From assembly GCA_012295275.1 (NCBI GenBank), contig CM022666.1, forward strand, positions 10,321,002-10,385,001: a stretch of DNA of 64,000 nucleotides, read 5' to 3'. Positions 14,301-29,800 of the stretch are shown here, piece by piece; the first letter of the stretch is position 1, and each line of letters opens with the position of its first letter. The DNA comes from Chrysomallon squamiferum (lineage: Eukaryota > Mollusca > Gastropoda > Neomphalida > Peltospiridae). The translations under genes and the position numbers were made by a program. A model generated the notes under the pieces. It had not been told where the DNA came from, searched no databases, and was given only the letters and a program-made list of their open reading frames with translations.

Positions 14301-17300
14301 CAGAAAGTAAAATAAATTATTGAAATTAAGATATTAACGTTTTTATAAATTTGGTATGAAAAGCATTATACAGAAATTTTAAAGAGAAATCTTGCATAGT
14401 GCAATGAGAAATTTTCAACAGAAATCACAGTGAGATATAGTGAAGTGACAAAAGTGAGAAATTCTAAATAACCAGAGAACTAACACAGGGTGAAAACTAT
14501 GACAATAAACTATTAAATATATAAAACCAGTGAGGGTATTTCAAATTAATCAAGTAATCAGACAGAGAAAATCAATAACTGTGATTATATATCACATTGA
14601 AAAATGACACAATTATTCCTGAATTAGTCAAGCAAACCTCTATAATCAGAACAAATTAAACAAAATCTTCAGGTTCATGCCATAGGTTACTCTTGCATCA
14701 CATCAATACAACTTTCTACAAAAATATACCTACATATCTATTTGAATTTACCTATGTATCTGATATATATACATGTCTACCTAACTCAACCTGTCTTTTT
14801 ACATCAATAAAATTACTGTTTCTGTATCAGTATGACTTTGTATCTACACCAATATACCTTTGTATCCATACCAGTATACCTATGTATATACATCAATAGA
14901 CATTTGTACCTATATTAATATTTGCATCCATACCAATATACCTTTGTATCTATATGAACATATATTTGTATCTACATCAATATACCTTTGTATCTACATG
15001 AACATATATTTCTGTAATTAAAAATAATAATATGAATTCCATAGAATGAGTATCAGGATTTGTTGTTATATTCACAAAATGGCTCATGTCTTAACATTTG
15101 TGTTAATCTAAATAAAATTTCATCTCAAATTCTAATCCTAATCTTAAAGCCCAACCCTAACACAAATCTTATCCTAACCCTAACCCAAAGCTTAAACTTA
15201 ATCCTCACCAACATCTTAACCCTTATACAAGCCCTAAACCTCACTATGACCAAAAACCTTTTAATGTTACATTAGAAAAATGTTAAAAATACAACACTAT
15301 ACCATTGTATATACATCAAAACACCACAGTATATATACCTTTGTGTCTACATTAGTATACCTCTGTATCTACACCAATATATCTTAGTATCTACATCAAT
15401 ATTCCACTGTATCTACATCAATACATATTTCAACATATTGTCTTTTTACATCAAAACACCCATCTTTGTACATCAATATATGTTTTTGTATATCAACACA
15501 CATATTTTTATTCATTAACATACATTTTTTTTACTTTATTACTTGTGTTTTATAGGATACTGTAAAAAAAAAAAAGTAAATTTCTGCATTTTAAGCAATG
15601 TATTTGTTGTTTGTAAATTAAAATGCTTAAAATAATTTCTAGTTTCTTTATTCTTATGTTTATTTGGGTTTGTAAAACAAAACTTAAAATCAAATGTAAA
15701 TTTTTTATGACTGTAAATTAAAACTGATGATCACATTCAATTAAATGAAAGCTAAATGGTTATAAACTTAAAATAGTAATAGTTAAAGATCTCAGATCCA
15801 TTTCACTTTTACAAGATACAGTCAGCAAATTTTTACATATTATATTTAAATATTATTAAACTTGCAATGACACATTATTAAACTTACAATATCCATTATT
15901 AAATTTGAATTTTTACATTTTGTTTTAGAAATTACATGGTAAAAGGATCAATTAGTTTTTCAGTAAGAACAAAATTTTAAAAACAGAATCATTTTTATTC
16001 ATAAACATGTACTGCACTGGTGGTACACTATTTCAAAATAGACTACAATCAATATATTAGCAGTGACCTACATAGTCCAGTGGCATTAGATGAGTACACC
16101 CTGATTAGATGTATTCAGCAGGAAATACTGATAAATATGGCTGACAAGGATCTATTGGAAATGTTTAATACTAAAGGCAGTGTTCAGATATTGATTGAGT
16201 CTTATGCATGAGACACACGGTGCAGTGTTTACATCCACACACTGTTTTATACACAGTGTCACACATAAACAAAGCTTGTAATTAAAAATAATAATATGAA
16301 TTCCATAGAATGAGTATCAGGATTTGTTGTTATATTCACAAAATGGCTCATGTCATCTCATGTCTTAACATTTGTGTTAATCTAAATAAAATTTCATCTC
16401 AAATTCTAATCCTAATCTTAAAGCCCAACCTTAACACAAATCTTATCCTAACCCTAACCCAAAGCTTAAACTTAATCCTCACCAACATCTTAACCCTTAT
16501 ACAAGCCCTAAACCTCACTATGACCAAAAACCTTTTAATGTTACATTAGAAAAATGTTAAAAATATTTTTGAGAGAACTGGGTCAAAGTAGAATATTTTA
16601 CTCCAATACAATTTTAAAAAAATAGCAGTATATTATATTATTGAAAAAAGACGTATGACCAAGTTTTCAGCAGACAGCCCTACTCTAGCATGTGTCCTTA
16701 ATGTACACACACAACCTTCAGTGGATATACTCAAACAGCTTAAAAGATACTTTTAAATTACTTTTTGATTTAAACATTATAAAGAGAACAAAAGATCACT
16801 GGCTGATTTTTGTCAATATCAATATTTCTATGATCATTAATTATATATATATAACAATAGATAATTAATATGTGGGTACTTGATTAAGAAATAATACAGT
16901 TATTTTAGTCACAGCAGTCATTTCACATAGACACACACACACACACACACTTACACCCATATAAGAAGACAGACACCATTACTTTTACACAGGATTAGAG
17001 AAAATGTTACTTTATACCTTAAACTCCAGTTCCTCTTTGACAAATTTGGACCTGAAGTCAGCAAAAGCTCTCTGAAAGAAACCTTTTGGCTGCAGCAGAA
17101 ACACAACTTGTATGTGAGATGGGAAGAAGCCCTGCACAGAATTAAAGCTGTGTGTCAGGAAAACACCATTTAAAATAGTTTATGAACAAAATCAAATCAG
17201 GTAACCAGAAACATTTTGTTTAAGACACACTAAGTAAAAACAATTAAATAAATATATTAATTTATATTTATGTCAAAATGTTTCTGTTTTCTCTTTCAGA

Positions 17301-17779
17301 ATAATATCACATTTATGACTGTTCATTTTATATCAAACTGAATGTGTGTGTGTGTGTGTTAAAATCTTCATATTTAAATCATATTCAAATAAAAACAATA
17401 AATCAGTGGTGCTGAACACCATTTTTATATTAATCATAATGTTTACATTAAACATGTGACACAAATATAACTTACTCTGATTTTAAGGAGAATGGCTTTA
17501 ACTGAAGACCAGCTGTCATTTCTTCTGTCAATAACTATAACAAAACCAGCTTCTGTATTCTGTAGTCTGTAATAAAAAATACATATTAGTTGATATTTCT
17601 CAGTATGTGTGCACAAACAAAACACACACAGAGACACATACAGACACACAGAGTAACCTGCTTATGAGTTCTAAATTCTAAAACATTAAATATATCTATC
17701 TGAAAACACACACCTGTACGGACAAATAAACACATAAACACATATACATATTTCTATGCGTATTTCCCTCTAACTTACT

Positions 17780-17834
<55 letters not shown>

Positions 17835-20800
17835 TAGATAGATAGATAGATAGAGAGATAGATAGAAATATATAGATAGATAGAATGGATATATATATAT
17901 AAATATATTTAAACGGACATTGACTGTCAGTGATGAATGCAGTTAGATAATATCTTAATCAGTGTTAATTAAAATAATATCTGACAATAATATTATTGAT
18001 TGAAGTCTACTCTCAGTGAAGGAAGTCAATGATGTTTACAGAAAATGTATAAGCAAACAAAAATCTTATGTCTTTATTTAATCACTACTTCAGCTTCTGT
18101 CCCACATACATCAGAAAATATTGACCAACAAGCTCAGGTTTCAAGAAGCTGTTTTAAGTGAAATGAGATTAAAAACAGAATTGTCAGCACCTTCAAATTT
18201 AATGTTCAGTATCAGTAATAAATATTGATGTCTTTTATTAATTTTAATCAAGTTATTTTTGAATTTAGAGTTATGAAGCTCAATGTTTCCCATGACTCTA
18301 CAGTCTCTGGTAATATTTTTTGACAGTTAAATTTTGTTATGATTAACAAAAAAATTCCCTCAGACAGACAAAGAGACTTTATCCCTAACATAAATATTAA
18401 GTATAATAAATGTTTGATAACTATTTCTGTTTTTAAATTTCTGTTTGACTTCTGTCATTTCAATAATTCTTGTAATACTTGGATGACCAGCCAGCTGAAT
18501 TTGACAATATTTTAATATTCATTAATGTATAATATATAAAGGGTAAAACAAAACCAGTGTAACAAACTATAAAGCTATCAGTAACACAAAGAATATAAAG
18601 ATATGAATAACATCCAGAGATTAAAGCTTTGAATGATATCTAAAGTTGTGAATGTCTCACTGAGGAATGCTTTAAATAATACATAAATAATAGTGCTTTA
18701 ATAACATAAAGATTAATGCAATAAATAATATATAAGGATAAAGTCATAAATAATATACATAGTATAACATTATGAAAAATGTATAAAGTGTAAAGCGTAC
18801 AAATAATATACAAGCTATAAAGCTATAAAGGTGTGAATAACATATAAAGTGTCAGTTTATATATAATGTATAAAGCTATGAAGATGGCTTACTGAGGAAT
18901 ACTGCACAGGTAAGTAATGACTTTTCTGTATTCTTCATCTGAAACTTCAGGTATCTGTGGACAGTCAGGAAAGGTTAAGATGGCTGCACCATTTAATGCT
19001 TTACCACCTGTAAAAACAAACAAAGGTACAAATATAGTAATGGACTGGTTATCTGAAACTAGAGAAGAAATAAAGAAATGTAGTTTCAGTAAACTGATAC
19101 TGATGAGATTGGTTTATTTCAGACATTTGGTACATAGTACTTTTGGAAAACTGGGTTCAGATGAACTTGGATATTCACCATATCACTGTTATGGAATTGA
19201 ATGTAAATTTTTTTGTCACCATAATAATACTTACAGGATTTGGTTAATTAAATTAACTTAATGTCAGTTTAATCCAATTCAAAACTCAAAACATGCACTA
19301 ATTAAATGTCAAAACATCAGAATCTAAGATAAACAAAATGTGGCATTTCAGAAAAACAGGTTTTCTCGGAAACTGGGCCAACACCACATAAATACTGTAA
19401 ACAAATACAAAATATAAGAAACAATTTAAAGGTCCAAAAATACAATTAAAAAATGCAATAAACAAACACACAGGTACAAAAATACAGTAAGCAAATATTT
19501 GGTACAAAAAACAATGAACAAACCCAGGTACAAAATACAATGAACACACCTAGGTACAAAACAAATATAGAGATACATAAATATTATCAACAAACACTTG
19601 CACAATGACAGTATAACAAACACACAGGTACAAAATACAATAAACAAACACACATTAGTAATACATCAGGTTGATTATACAAAATTATTATGTATTTATA
19701 ACTAACGAGAACCTTTACAGTTTTAATTAGAACTGTACTATTTTAATTCTAAAGCAGACTGGTCTATAAGTTTGTGTCTGATGAGTATTTTAAGGTTTTA
19801 AGCACTGACTTATAAATGTTTCCCAGGAGTGATTTCAGCCCTGTTACTGCATGTATAAATAATTATGTTAAGACTGCTTCCAGAAGTCACAGAAAGAAAC
19901 CAGCCTCAGGAGATTTCACTAATCATGTAATATTGTCCAGTTTAAACAGGCCACTCTGTCAGCAGGGAAATCAGAAACTAGAACCTAACTCAACCATGCA
20001 CAACTGCATAATTCAGTTATAAAGCAGAAGCAGTTTTCAGTTTAAATAACAGAAAAATTTAGCATTACAATGTTTTTTAATATTAAAAAAAATTATATTT
20101 ACATTTTCAAAATTGCTTCATATATAATAAAGTAATAGAATTGATGAAACAATAATAATTATTAACTGATATATGTAATAACATTAATTCAAGTGTGAGT
20201 TTTATATTATGAAATTGACATACATATTTTTTTTTTACAATTTGAAATGCAGAATTCTATAAATGTTTTAATATTTAAATATTGTGATTTTGTAGCTATA
20301 TTACAATGATATTTACAATAAATTGCTTGCACAAAAATATGCTCATAATGACTCATAACATATTATATCCTTTCTAACTAACTTCTAAACATTTCTGATC
20401 AGTAAATTCTCAGGTCACAGTAACTTTGTAATCAAAATGTTTTCTTTAATAAATTATTTTAACAGATGTAAAACTAGACAGACTTTGACAGAACCTACCA
20501 GACAGAGTGACAAATCTTGCTTGGAGAAGTTTAGCAACATCCAGAACTCCAAACCCATGACAAGCTTCACCCATCACATCACCTGTAGAAAAAATATATA
20601 TGTGCAATAAATACCATTTGTAATGAACTTGGAGTTTTCTGCTAGGGTAAATTTGATAAGTATTTTTCAAATTTGGGAGGTGAAAAATAAATTAAATTAT
20701 TTCAGTTTGATTTAAATTCTAAACTCTTTCTAACACACACACACACACACACACACTTTACCACATTATGAAATAGAAATAATCATGTATAATTATTATT

Positions 20801-23800
20801 TACTATTTATTTAACTATTTTTATTATGTTCATTGTAATAGTTTTCCCCCCATAACTATAATTTATGTATTATTTATTACATTTTTTCTTTAACAGTGCT
20901 ATGTAAAGTTTTATTCTGATGCACACACACAGGATCTCTATAAAGGTATACTTCAACTTTGTAAGTGTGATACTGATGAAGCACGGACAAATTCTGAGTC
21001 ATTTATATTTAAATAGCTGACAGAAAATGACTAACACATCAGCTGTGATTCATAGTCATCATAACACCACCTGTGCAACCCACAGCTGGTCATCACAGTA
21101 ACAGGGCTTAATCAGTAAATACAGTCATACCCATACCATAGACCAGTGAAATTATTTATTTCATTATCCATTACAGGTAGTTTCAATAATCTAATTATAA
21201 TATGTGTGACAAAATTACAGACTGTATGAGCTCTTATTGCTGTGAAGTGTAAACTTATTAACATTTTAAATATTATTATTGTGATGTATAAAAATATTAA
21301 CATAATTTTAAATATTATTACTTAGAATATAAAAGAGCATAAGTATTATTCCCATTAAGTTATGAAAATAGAAACAGAAATTGATGTATATTTTTATTTA
21401 TTAAAAAGTAACATGTTTAAAAATAAGCCAGTAAGGTAAAGTATTTAGATAACAGTCAACTTAAAAGAAACCTGGTCATTCAACCAAGGAAGATTTCTTT
21501 TTCTTTTTTGCTCTTTGTTTGAGGAAAAACTTTAATTTGTTTGATTGTTTTGTGTTGAAATGAAGAGTTTACCTGTGTGCATGTTTGTCTGTTGTTTCAG
21601 TCAACATTATTTAATGTTTTCAACAAAACATTTCTTCCTGTGACAAATAACTAACAGGTCATCATAAAGAATATAGAAATTTTTAATTTATCTCCTTGGT
21701 TCACACTACCTGTTATAGAGATTAACATTACATAACAAATTTGAAGCAAATACATGGATTCTTTTCCATACATACACAAACAAATCACCTTCAATTTGTA
21801 AAAACTGAAATTGATTAAAATTATCAATTATGCATATATTTTACATATGATTAATTTCCAAGCAGTCAGCAAAAAAAGTTTAAACACACTTGATATCTGA
21901 CTGAAACACAGACTGTGTGTAGTGTCAGCAAATTAAACAGTCTGTGTAAACTATTATATAATGCTTTCCCTTGACACGCCTTCTTCACAGAAAACCAGCA
22001 GACATTTCACTTTGAAAACAATTAAACAAATCTACTGATTAATTTGTCTGTGAAGAATTAAAACAAAACAAAGCAAAATTCTGTTTTGTCAAAAGATTTT
22101 TTGAAAAATGAAGATAACACTTTACAACATGCTACTCTGTCAAAATAAAAAATCAGAATCTAATAATACATTACTTTGTGACAGATTAAAAATATTTTAT
22201 GTTTTATGCATTTTAATTTGTGTTTTAATTATAAACACTCACACACATATGTATATGTATATATATGTATGTATAAAACTCATTTAAAGAGAAAAGCCTT
22301 GCTTGGACAATCTGGTGTCAGAATTATTTAATAACTGCACAATATCATGTCAGAAAAATACTGAAGTTTGTCTTATCAAATAAAATAGCTTCTATTTTCT
22401 TAACAACTCCAGGTCAAACATTATATTTGAAAAGTAGTAATTAAGTTCACCTTAACTGACATTTAGTGCTTTCTTGAAATTAACAAAAACTATATGACTA
22501 AAACTAATGTTAAATAAAATACATTATATGTGTGTATTTATAACCACACTTGACTACATAACAATCAAAATATGACAAAATAAAATAATTTGCTATTATT
22601 TTTCAATAAATAATTAAAAAAACGCTCTATGAAAAACATAAGACACAATTAAATTTTTTTAAAATCATATAAAAACTACTGCTCCCTGAGTAATTAATAT
22701 AGAAAAATTAAAAGGATTATTAAAATGTATTATCTTAGAACAGAAAAAATAATAGCACCTGTTACCTGAGGAATTAGTAAAAATAACAAACTTTTTTAAT
22801 ATTTACAACATCAATCCCTGAGGTGAGATTATTAAACAAGCCTGACATCTACAGAAAAAAGTAAATTAAACAAATACCTTACACATGTCACATACAAATA
22901 CAATGTTTGTCTTAGAACAGTGATTTGATGCCTGGATGATCATTCATCATTCAAGTGTACATTAACATGATGATAAAGAACACTGCTGCAGACAGATCTG
23001 TAGAGATTTTTGAACATTTCTTATTTGCCTTGATGTGCTGGACTAGTGAATTCTGCTTACAGACCTGTTTTTCAATTAATATTTGTGCTAATGATGATGG
23101 TGTCAGTGACATATTTTTTTTAATAATTATTAATGTTTCAATAACATTGTACAAAAGAAAATCTGTTGTTAATGAAACAGAGAACTAAACTGACAACGAA
23201 TTAACACAAAGAACATACATATTAAAGCATCAGTACTTAATAAAATAATTTACTTCATTTATTTTTATATAGTGTTGTTATATATCCAAAGAAGATTGCT
23301 TTTAATACCGATAAACAGAAAGAAACAAATAATAAAAATGACATAAATGCAGACATTATCTTTGTGTTTTGTAAATTTATGAGATGAAAATCAATAATCC
23401 TTTTTGCAACATGACAATCCGCATATACATGGAAACTGAACTGATTTGAGCAATGTACCATCTCAATAAAACATCAAATATGCACTACAACTGAAATGAA
23501 TTGCTGGAGATGTTATCTTTCTGATACATCACTATACACTAAACGAGCTGACTTACAGAAGGTATTATCTTTCTGATACATCAGTGTACACTAAAGGAGC
23601 TGACTTATACAAGGTATTATCTTTCTGATACATCACTATGCACTAAAGGAGTTAACTTACAGAAGGTATTATCTTTCTGAAACATCACTGTACACTAAAG
23701 GAGCTGACTTACAAAAGGTATTATCTTTCTGATACATCATTGTACACTAAAGGAGCTGACTTACAGAAGATATTATCTTTCTGATACATCATTGTACACT

Positions 23801-26800
23801 AAAGGAGCTGAGTTACAGAAGGTATTATCTTTCTGACACATCACTGTACACTAAAGCAGTTGACTTACAGAACATATTATCTTTCTAATACATCAGTGTA
23901 CACTAAAGGAGATGACTTACAGAAGGTAATATCTTTCTGATAATGCACTGTATATTAAAAGAGTTGACTTACAGAAGGCATCATTTTTGTGATACATCAC
24001 TGTAAACTAACAGTTTACTTACAGAAGGTGTTATCTTTCTGATACATCACTTTACACTAAAGAAGCTGACTTACAGAAGGTACTATCTTTCTGATACATC
24101 ACTTTACACTAAAGAAGCTGACTTACAGAAGGTATTATCTTTCTGATATATCACTTTACACTAAAGAAGCTGACTTACAGAAGATATTATCTTTCTGATA
24201 ATGCACTGTACACTAAAAGAGCTGACTTACAGATGGTATTACCTTTCTGATACATCACTGTAAACTCACAGTTGACTTACAGATGGTATTATCTTTCTGA
24301 TACATCACTTTACACTAAAGGAGCTGACTTACAGAAGGTATTATCTTTCTGATACATCACAGTACACTAAAGGAGCTGATTTACAGAAGGTATTATCTTT
24401 CTGATACATCACTATAAACTAAAGGAGCTGACTTACAGAAGGTATTATCTTTCTGATAAATCATTGTACACTAAAGGAGCTGACTTACAGAAGATATTAT
24501 CTTTCTGATACATCACTGTGCACTAAAGGAGTTGATTTACAGAAAGTATTATCTTTCTGATACATCAGTGTACATGAACAGACCTGATTATGGAAGGTAT
24601 TATCTTTCTGATAATCACTATACACTAAAAGAGTTGACTTACAGAAGGTATTATGTTTCTGATACATCACTATACTCTAAAAAAGCTGACTTACAGAAGA
24701 TATTACCTTTCTGATACATCATTGTACACTAAAGGAACTGACTTACAGAAGGTATTATCTTTTTGATAATGCACTGTATACTAAGAGTTGACTTACAGAA
24801 GGTGTTATCTTTCTGATACATCATTGTACACTAAAGGAGCTGAGTTACAGAAGGTATTATCTTTCTGACACATCACTGTACACTAAAGCAGTTGACTTAC
24901 AGAACATATTATCTTTCTAATACATCAGTGTACACTAAAGGAGCTGATTTACAGAAGGTATTATCTTTCTGATACATCACAGTACACTAACAGAGCTGAT
25001 TATGGAAGGCATTATCTTTCTGATACATCACTGTAAACTAAAGGAGCTGACTTACAGAAGGTATTATCTGTCTGATAAATCATTGTACACTAAATGATCT
25101 GACTTACAGAAGGTATTATCTCTCTGATACATCACTATACACTAACAGAGCTGATTACAGAAGGAATTATCTATCTGATACATCACTGTACACTAAAGGA
25201 GCTGACTTACAGAAGGTATTATCTTTCTGATAATCACTGTACACTAAAGGAGATGACTTACAGAAGGTAATATCTTTCTGATAATGCACTGTATATTAAA
25301 AGAGTTGACTTACAGAAGGCATCATTTTTGTGATACATCACTGTAAACTAACAGTTTACTTACAGAAGGTGTTATCTTTCTGATACATCACTTTACACTA
25401 AAGAAGCTGACTTACAGAAGGTACTATCTTTCTGATACATCACTTTACACTAAAGAAGCTGACTTACAGAAGATATTATCTTTCTGATAATGCACTGTAC
25501 ACTAAAAGAGCTGACTTACAGATGGTATTACCTTTCTGATACATCACTGTAAACTCACAGTTGACTTACAGATGGTATTATCTTTCTGATACATCACTTT
25601 ACACTAAAGGAGCTGACTTACAGAAGGTATTATCTTTCTGATACATCACAGTACACTAAAGGAGCTGATTTACAGAAGGTATTATCTTTCTGATACATCA
25701 CTATAAACTAAAGGAGCTGACTTACAGAAGGTATTATCTTTCTGATAAATCATTGTACACTAAAGGAGCTGACTTACAGAAGATATTATCTTTCTGATAC
25801 ATCACTGTGCACTAAAGGAGTTGATTTACAGAAAGTATTATCTTTCTGATACATCAGTGTACATGAACAGACCTGATTATGGAAGGTATTATCTTTCTGA
25901 TAATCACTATACACTAAAAGAGTTGACTTACAGAAGGTATTATGTTTCTGATACATCACTATACTCTAAAAAAGCTGACTTACAGAAGATATTACCTTTC
26001 TGATACATCATTGTACACTAAAGGAACTGACTTACAGAAGGTATTATCTTTTTGATAATGCACTGTATACTAAGAGTTGACTTACAGAAGGTGTTATCTT
26101 TCTGATACATCAGTGTACACTAAAGGAACTGACTTACAGAAGGTATTATCTTTTTGATAATGCACTGTATACTAAGAGTTGACTTACAGAAGGTGTTATC
26201 TTTCTGATACATCATTGTACACTAAAGGAACTGACTTACAGAAGGTATTATCTTTTTGATAATGCACTGTATACTAAGAGTTGACTTACAGAAGATATTA
26301 CCTTTCTGATACATCAGTGTACACTAAAGGAACTGACTTACAGAAGGTATTATCTTTTTGATAATGCACTGTATACTAAGAGTTGACTTACAGAAGGTGT
26401 TATCTTTCTAATACATCAGTGTACACTAAAGGAGCTGATTTACAGAAGGTATTATCTTTCTGATACATCTGTACACTAAAAAAGCTGACTTACAGAAGGT
26501 ATTATCTTTCTGATACATCACTGTACACTAAAGGAGCTGACTTACAAAAGGTATTATCTTTCTGATACATCATTGTACACTAAAGGAGCTGACTTACAGA
26601 AGGTATTATCTTTCTGATACAACTGTACACTAAAAAAGCTGACTTACAGAAGGTATTATCTTTCTGACACATCACTGTACACTAAAGCAGCTGACTTATA
26701 GAAGGTACATTACTGAAACAGTTTTCACTTCAGATAGAAAAAATACTCATTATTAAGAGTGAGGTGCAATATAATGCAGCTTTTATGATAGACAACAACA

Positions 26801-29800
26801 TGCATTTTGCTGAACATTATTTATATTTGTTATTATAACCAGAGTTAATGACACTGGATAACAGCTGTGAATATAATAAAAATATTCACTAATTTTTGTA
26901 TGATCAAGTAATGAATGTATTTATATTCTTACCCTGTAGTTAAATATGATAAATATAAATTCAAAGTAGAAAACTTAATTACAAGTAATATAGTATTATA
27001 CTGATGGTAAATTTAAAATATCCTAAGAAAGGATGTAAAAATGTTCAGCATTCAGTATCTGTAATAAACATCAGGTTACAGTTGTAAAATATATCTATTA
27101 TGTTATTATTTGTCTGAATTACATGACATGGTGTATGTACAATACAAAATAATCTTCGTTTTACAACATGCACTGGTACTTGGCCTACAGCAGAAAATGT
27201 TCCTAATTCTGCAGTATAAAATGGTACCTGTCCTTAACACAAAATGTTCCTAATTCTACAACATAATATGTAACACACTTTTAGCTGGTTATTTCTACAT
27301 CATCTGCCTGTAACACAAAATGTCCCTTATTCTACAACCTACACTAGTACCTACCCTGTAACACATATACTGCTATATGCACTATGCATTCTTATTACAC
27401 AATCAGTGTATGCAGTATGCATCCTATATCTGTGTCCTAGTTATCAAATCATTGTACTCACTGGATTCCTCACAAACACTGGTTTCTGAGGTAACTCCTC
27501 CACGTAAGCTGTCTGGTTCAGTATAATCAAAACTCTCTTTACTGGTCAGCCATGCCCACTCACTAATCCTTCTACTCTCAGCAATAATCCCATTTCTCTT
27601 GTGGAGGGAATCAGGATCAAATCCCTTAGCTCCCTCCTCCTTTTCTGGACTATTAGTAGTTGAGGTTTGAGTGTCATCAGTTGTGGAGTATGCAGAACTT
27701 GTCCAGCCTGATGTCCCAGTGCAGCTGGTATCACTCGATTCCAAACTTGACCTCCGATCCAGAATGGAACTCTTTTGTTTGAAACTCTCAACAAAGTTTG
27801 CAATTTCTTCCTCAATTTCATGAGGACCTGGAGCACGACATTCTGGTTCAGGACTTGTTGAAACGGAAGACATCTTGTTTTATGGATATTAATCTTTACT
27901 AATTCAAACTTTATTATAAAGAAGTATTTCAAGTTTCAGCTAGATTTGCTTTAATCAGAAACTAAATATTTTTATTTAAATATAAATACATTCTTCTCAG
28001 CAAATTATTGTTTGTAAACTAGTCTGCCAGTCCAGACCAATCTCCCGTAATGGCTACATGACTATAACATGTTACAAATACTAATTACCCATAGTCCATC
28101 ATGCAGTTTGCAAACATGAGACAAACATTGTTCTTGTAGATGAAAACAGTCTCACACTTATTTACAAAAACAAACATGATTCTAGATGTTTATCAAACAT
28201 TAGTCTGCATTTCCTATTCATCAGTTGTCACCAGCTGTTGGACACATCCAGGTTCTTATTTAACAGTTTCAATGAAATATGAAAATGTGTAATCCAAATT
28301 ATAACAATACAAACTTTAGATCTTACAATGCAAATGGCTAAGCTTCATCCCAAGCTGTAGCATAAAAAACTGTACGTAATTCTTGACCCTTGTCAGATGA
28401 GTCTACGTAATTCTCTCTAGCAGTTGTGTCACACTGAACTGCAGAAATCATACAATTACTTCCCTTTCTGTACTCTCAGACAACATAAATACATATTTTC
28501 TCCAGAACAGTCTTTTCCTGAGGTGAACATCTGAATGTAGCTGTGGTAATGATAATGCTGACGGGCAACTGAGGACAGCTGCTACAATAGCAACAAGTTA
28601 GAAATATCTTAGATCAATAGTCAGGCCTTGACAACAATGTCTTCCCCAGCCAGGAAAACCAGTCAATGATGGCCAGTGCCAGTCAAGTTCTTCTTTATGG
28701 CATGAATGAAACAATATTTTACAACTGATAATTACATGCTGGTAAATCAAACTGGTCACTTTTTTTGATTTCACAAAAAACATTTCAGTTGAAAGAATGC
28801 TTTAACAGCCTTGCACAAGTCAGGGGAATGATGTGCATAATTCATGTGATCTGTGTTCAGTGTGTGATAAATGCAATGCTGTCTGCACACACAGATGTTG
28901 TTACAAGTTTATTTATTAGCTCTGTAACCATGGAGAACTATATATTGCAAATAAACACAGCTCTGTTTTAGAAATATCACCATTAAAGAAATATCTGATT
29001 TATTTATTTACAGAATGACAGAATTATTTAAGTTAAAAAAAAAATTATATTTTTAAACTTTACATAATTATTTCAGCAACTTTAACAATTGTCCATGTTA
29101 ACTATAAAATCTATTTTGAAAATCAATATCTATTTAATGATAACACAAAACATAATATTATAAATAATGATTAGGTGTCAAGCCATATTTTGTGTGTTTG
29201 TGTGTATGTGTGTATGTGTGTCTGTATGTAATAAATATGAAATTTAAAAGCTAGTAGCAGAACACTGGTTGGAATTAGAAATAACTGACGGATTGATCCA
29301 GCAACCAGTCATAATCTAGGTAAGTATTTATCAACTGTTCTACAGTCCAGGATAAAACAATAGCAAAAAAAATAGATCTTCATTTATTCTCTTTTCCAAA
29401 AATTTCTAAAGACAAAGGTCAGAGGATTTATGATTTAAAAATGATCCTTCTTTTTTCCTGTCCCTTTCACACTTTTTTTTTAAAGTGGCAATAATTTATT
29501 ATCTTGTACAGACGTTTGGTTTAATGCCAACTCCACTCAAAAGAATTAAATATTTTTATTCATGCAATCCATTTTGATTGAAGCTTGATAATACACATAG
29601 TAAATGAATGGCTATATGTTGTACCACAGATACACATTTCATAATTAACTGGCGAACATAAGCAAATAATTGCAGAACATCTCAACATGATGATTTCAAT
29701 TAACAACAACCAAGTGATGACATGAAATAAATATAGAAAATTGTATTTTGAACCAAAATGGTCAGTGTTTTTGAGAGGGAGAAAAGCTCCCATTTGGAGA

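Noticed and set aside
15170-15190. Telomere-like TAACCC repeats as an interstitial telomere
   Set aside because: Only two units, inside a dispersed repeat also present at 16.45 kb.
19298-19653. Minus-strand hydrophobic frames resembling a membrane protein
   Set aside because: They arise from a degenerate GGTACAAAATACAATAAAC repeat; no splice-bounded exon.
24532-26003. Two identical 60-residue frames (MIYRKYYLSD...)
   Set aside because: Products of the duplicated satellite block, not genes.
23511-26706. CRISPR-like or gene-family array
   Set aside because: Units are contiguous and vary throughout with no unique spacers, and the context is eukaryotic; this is a satellite.
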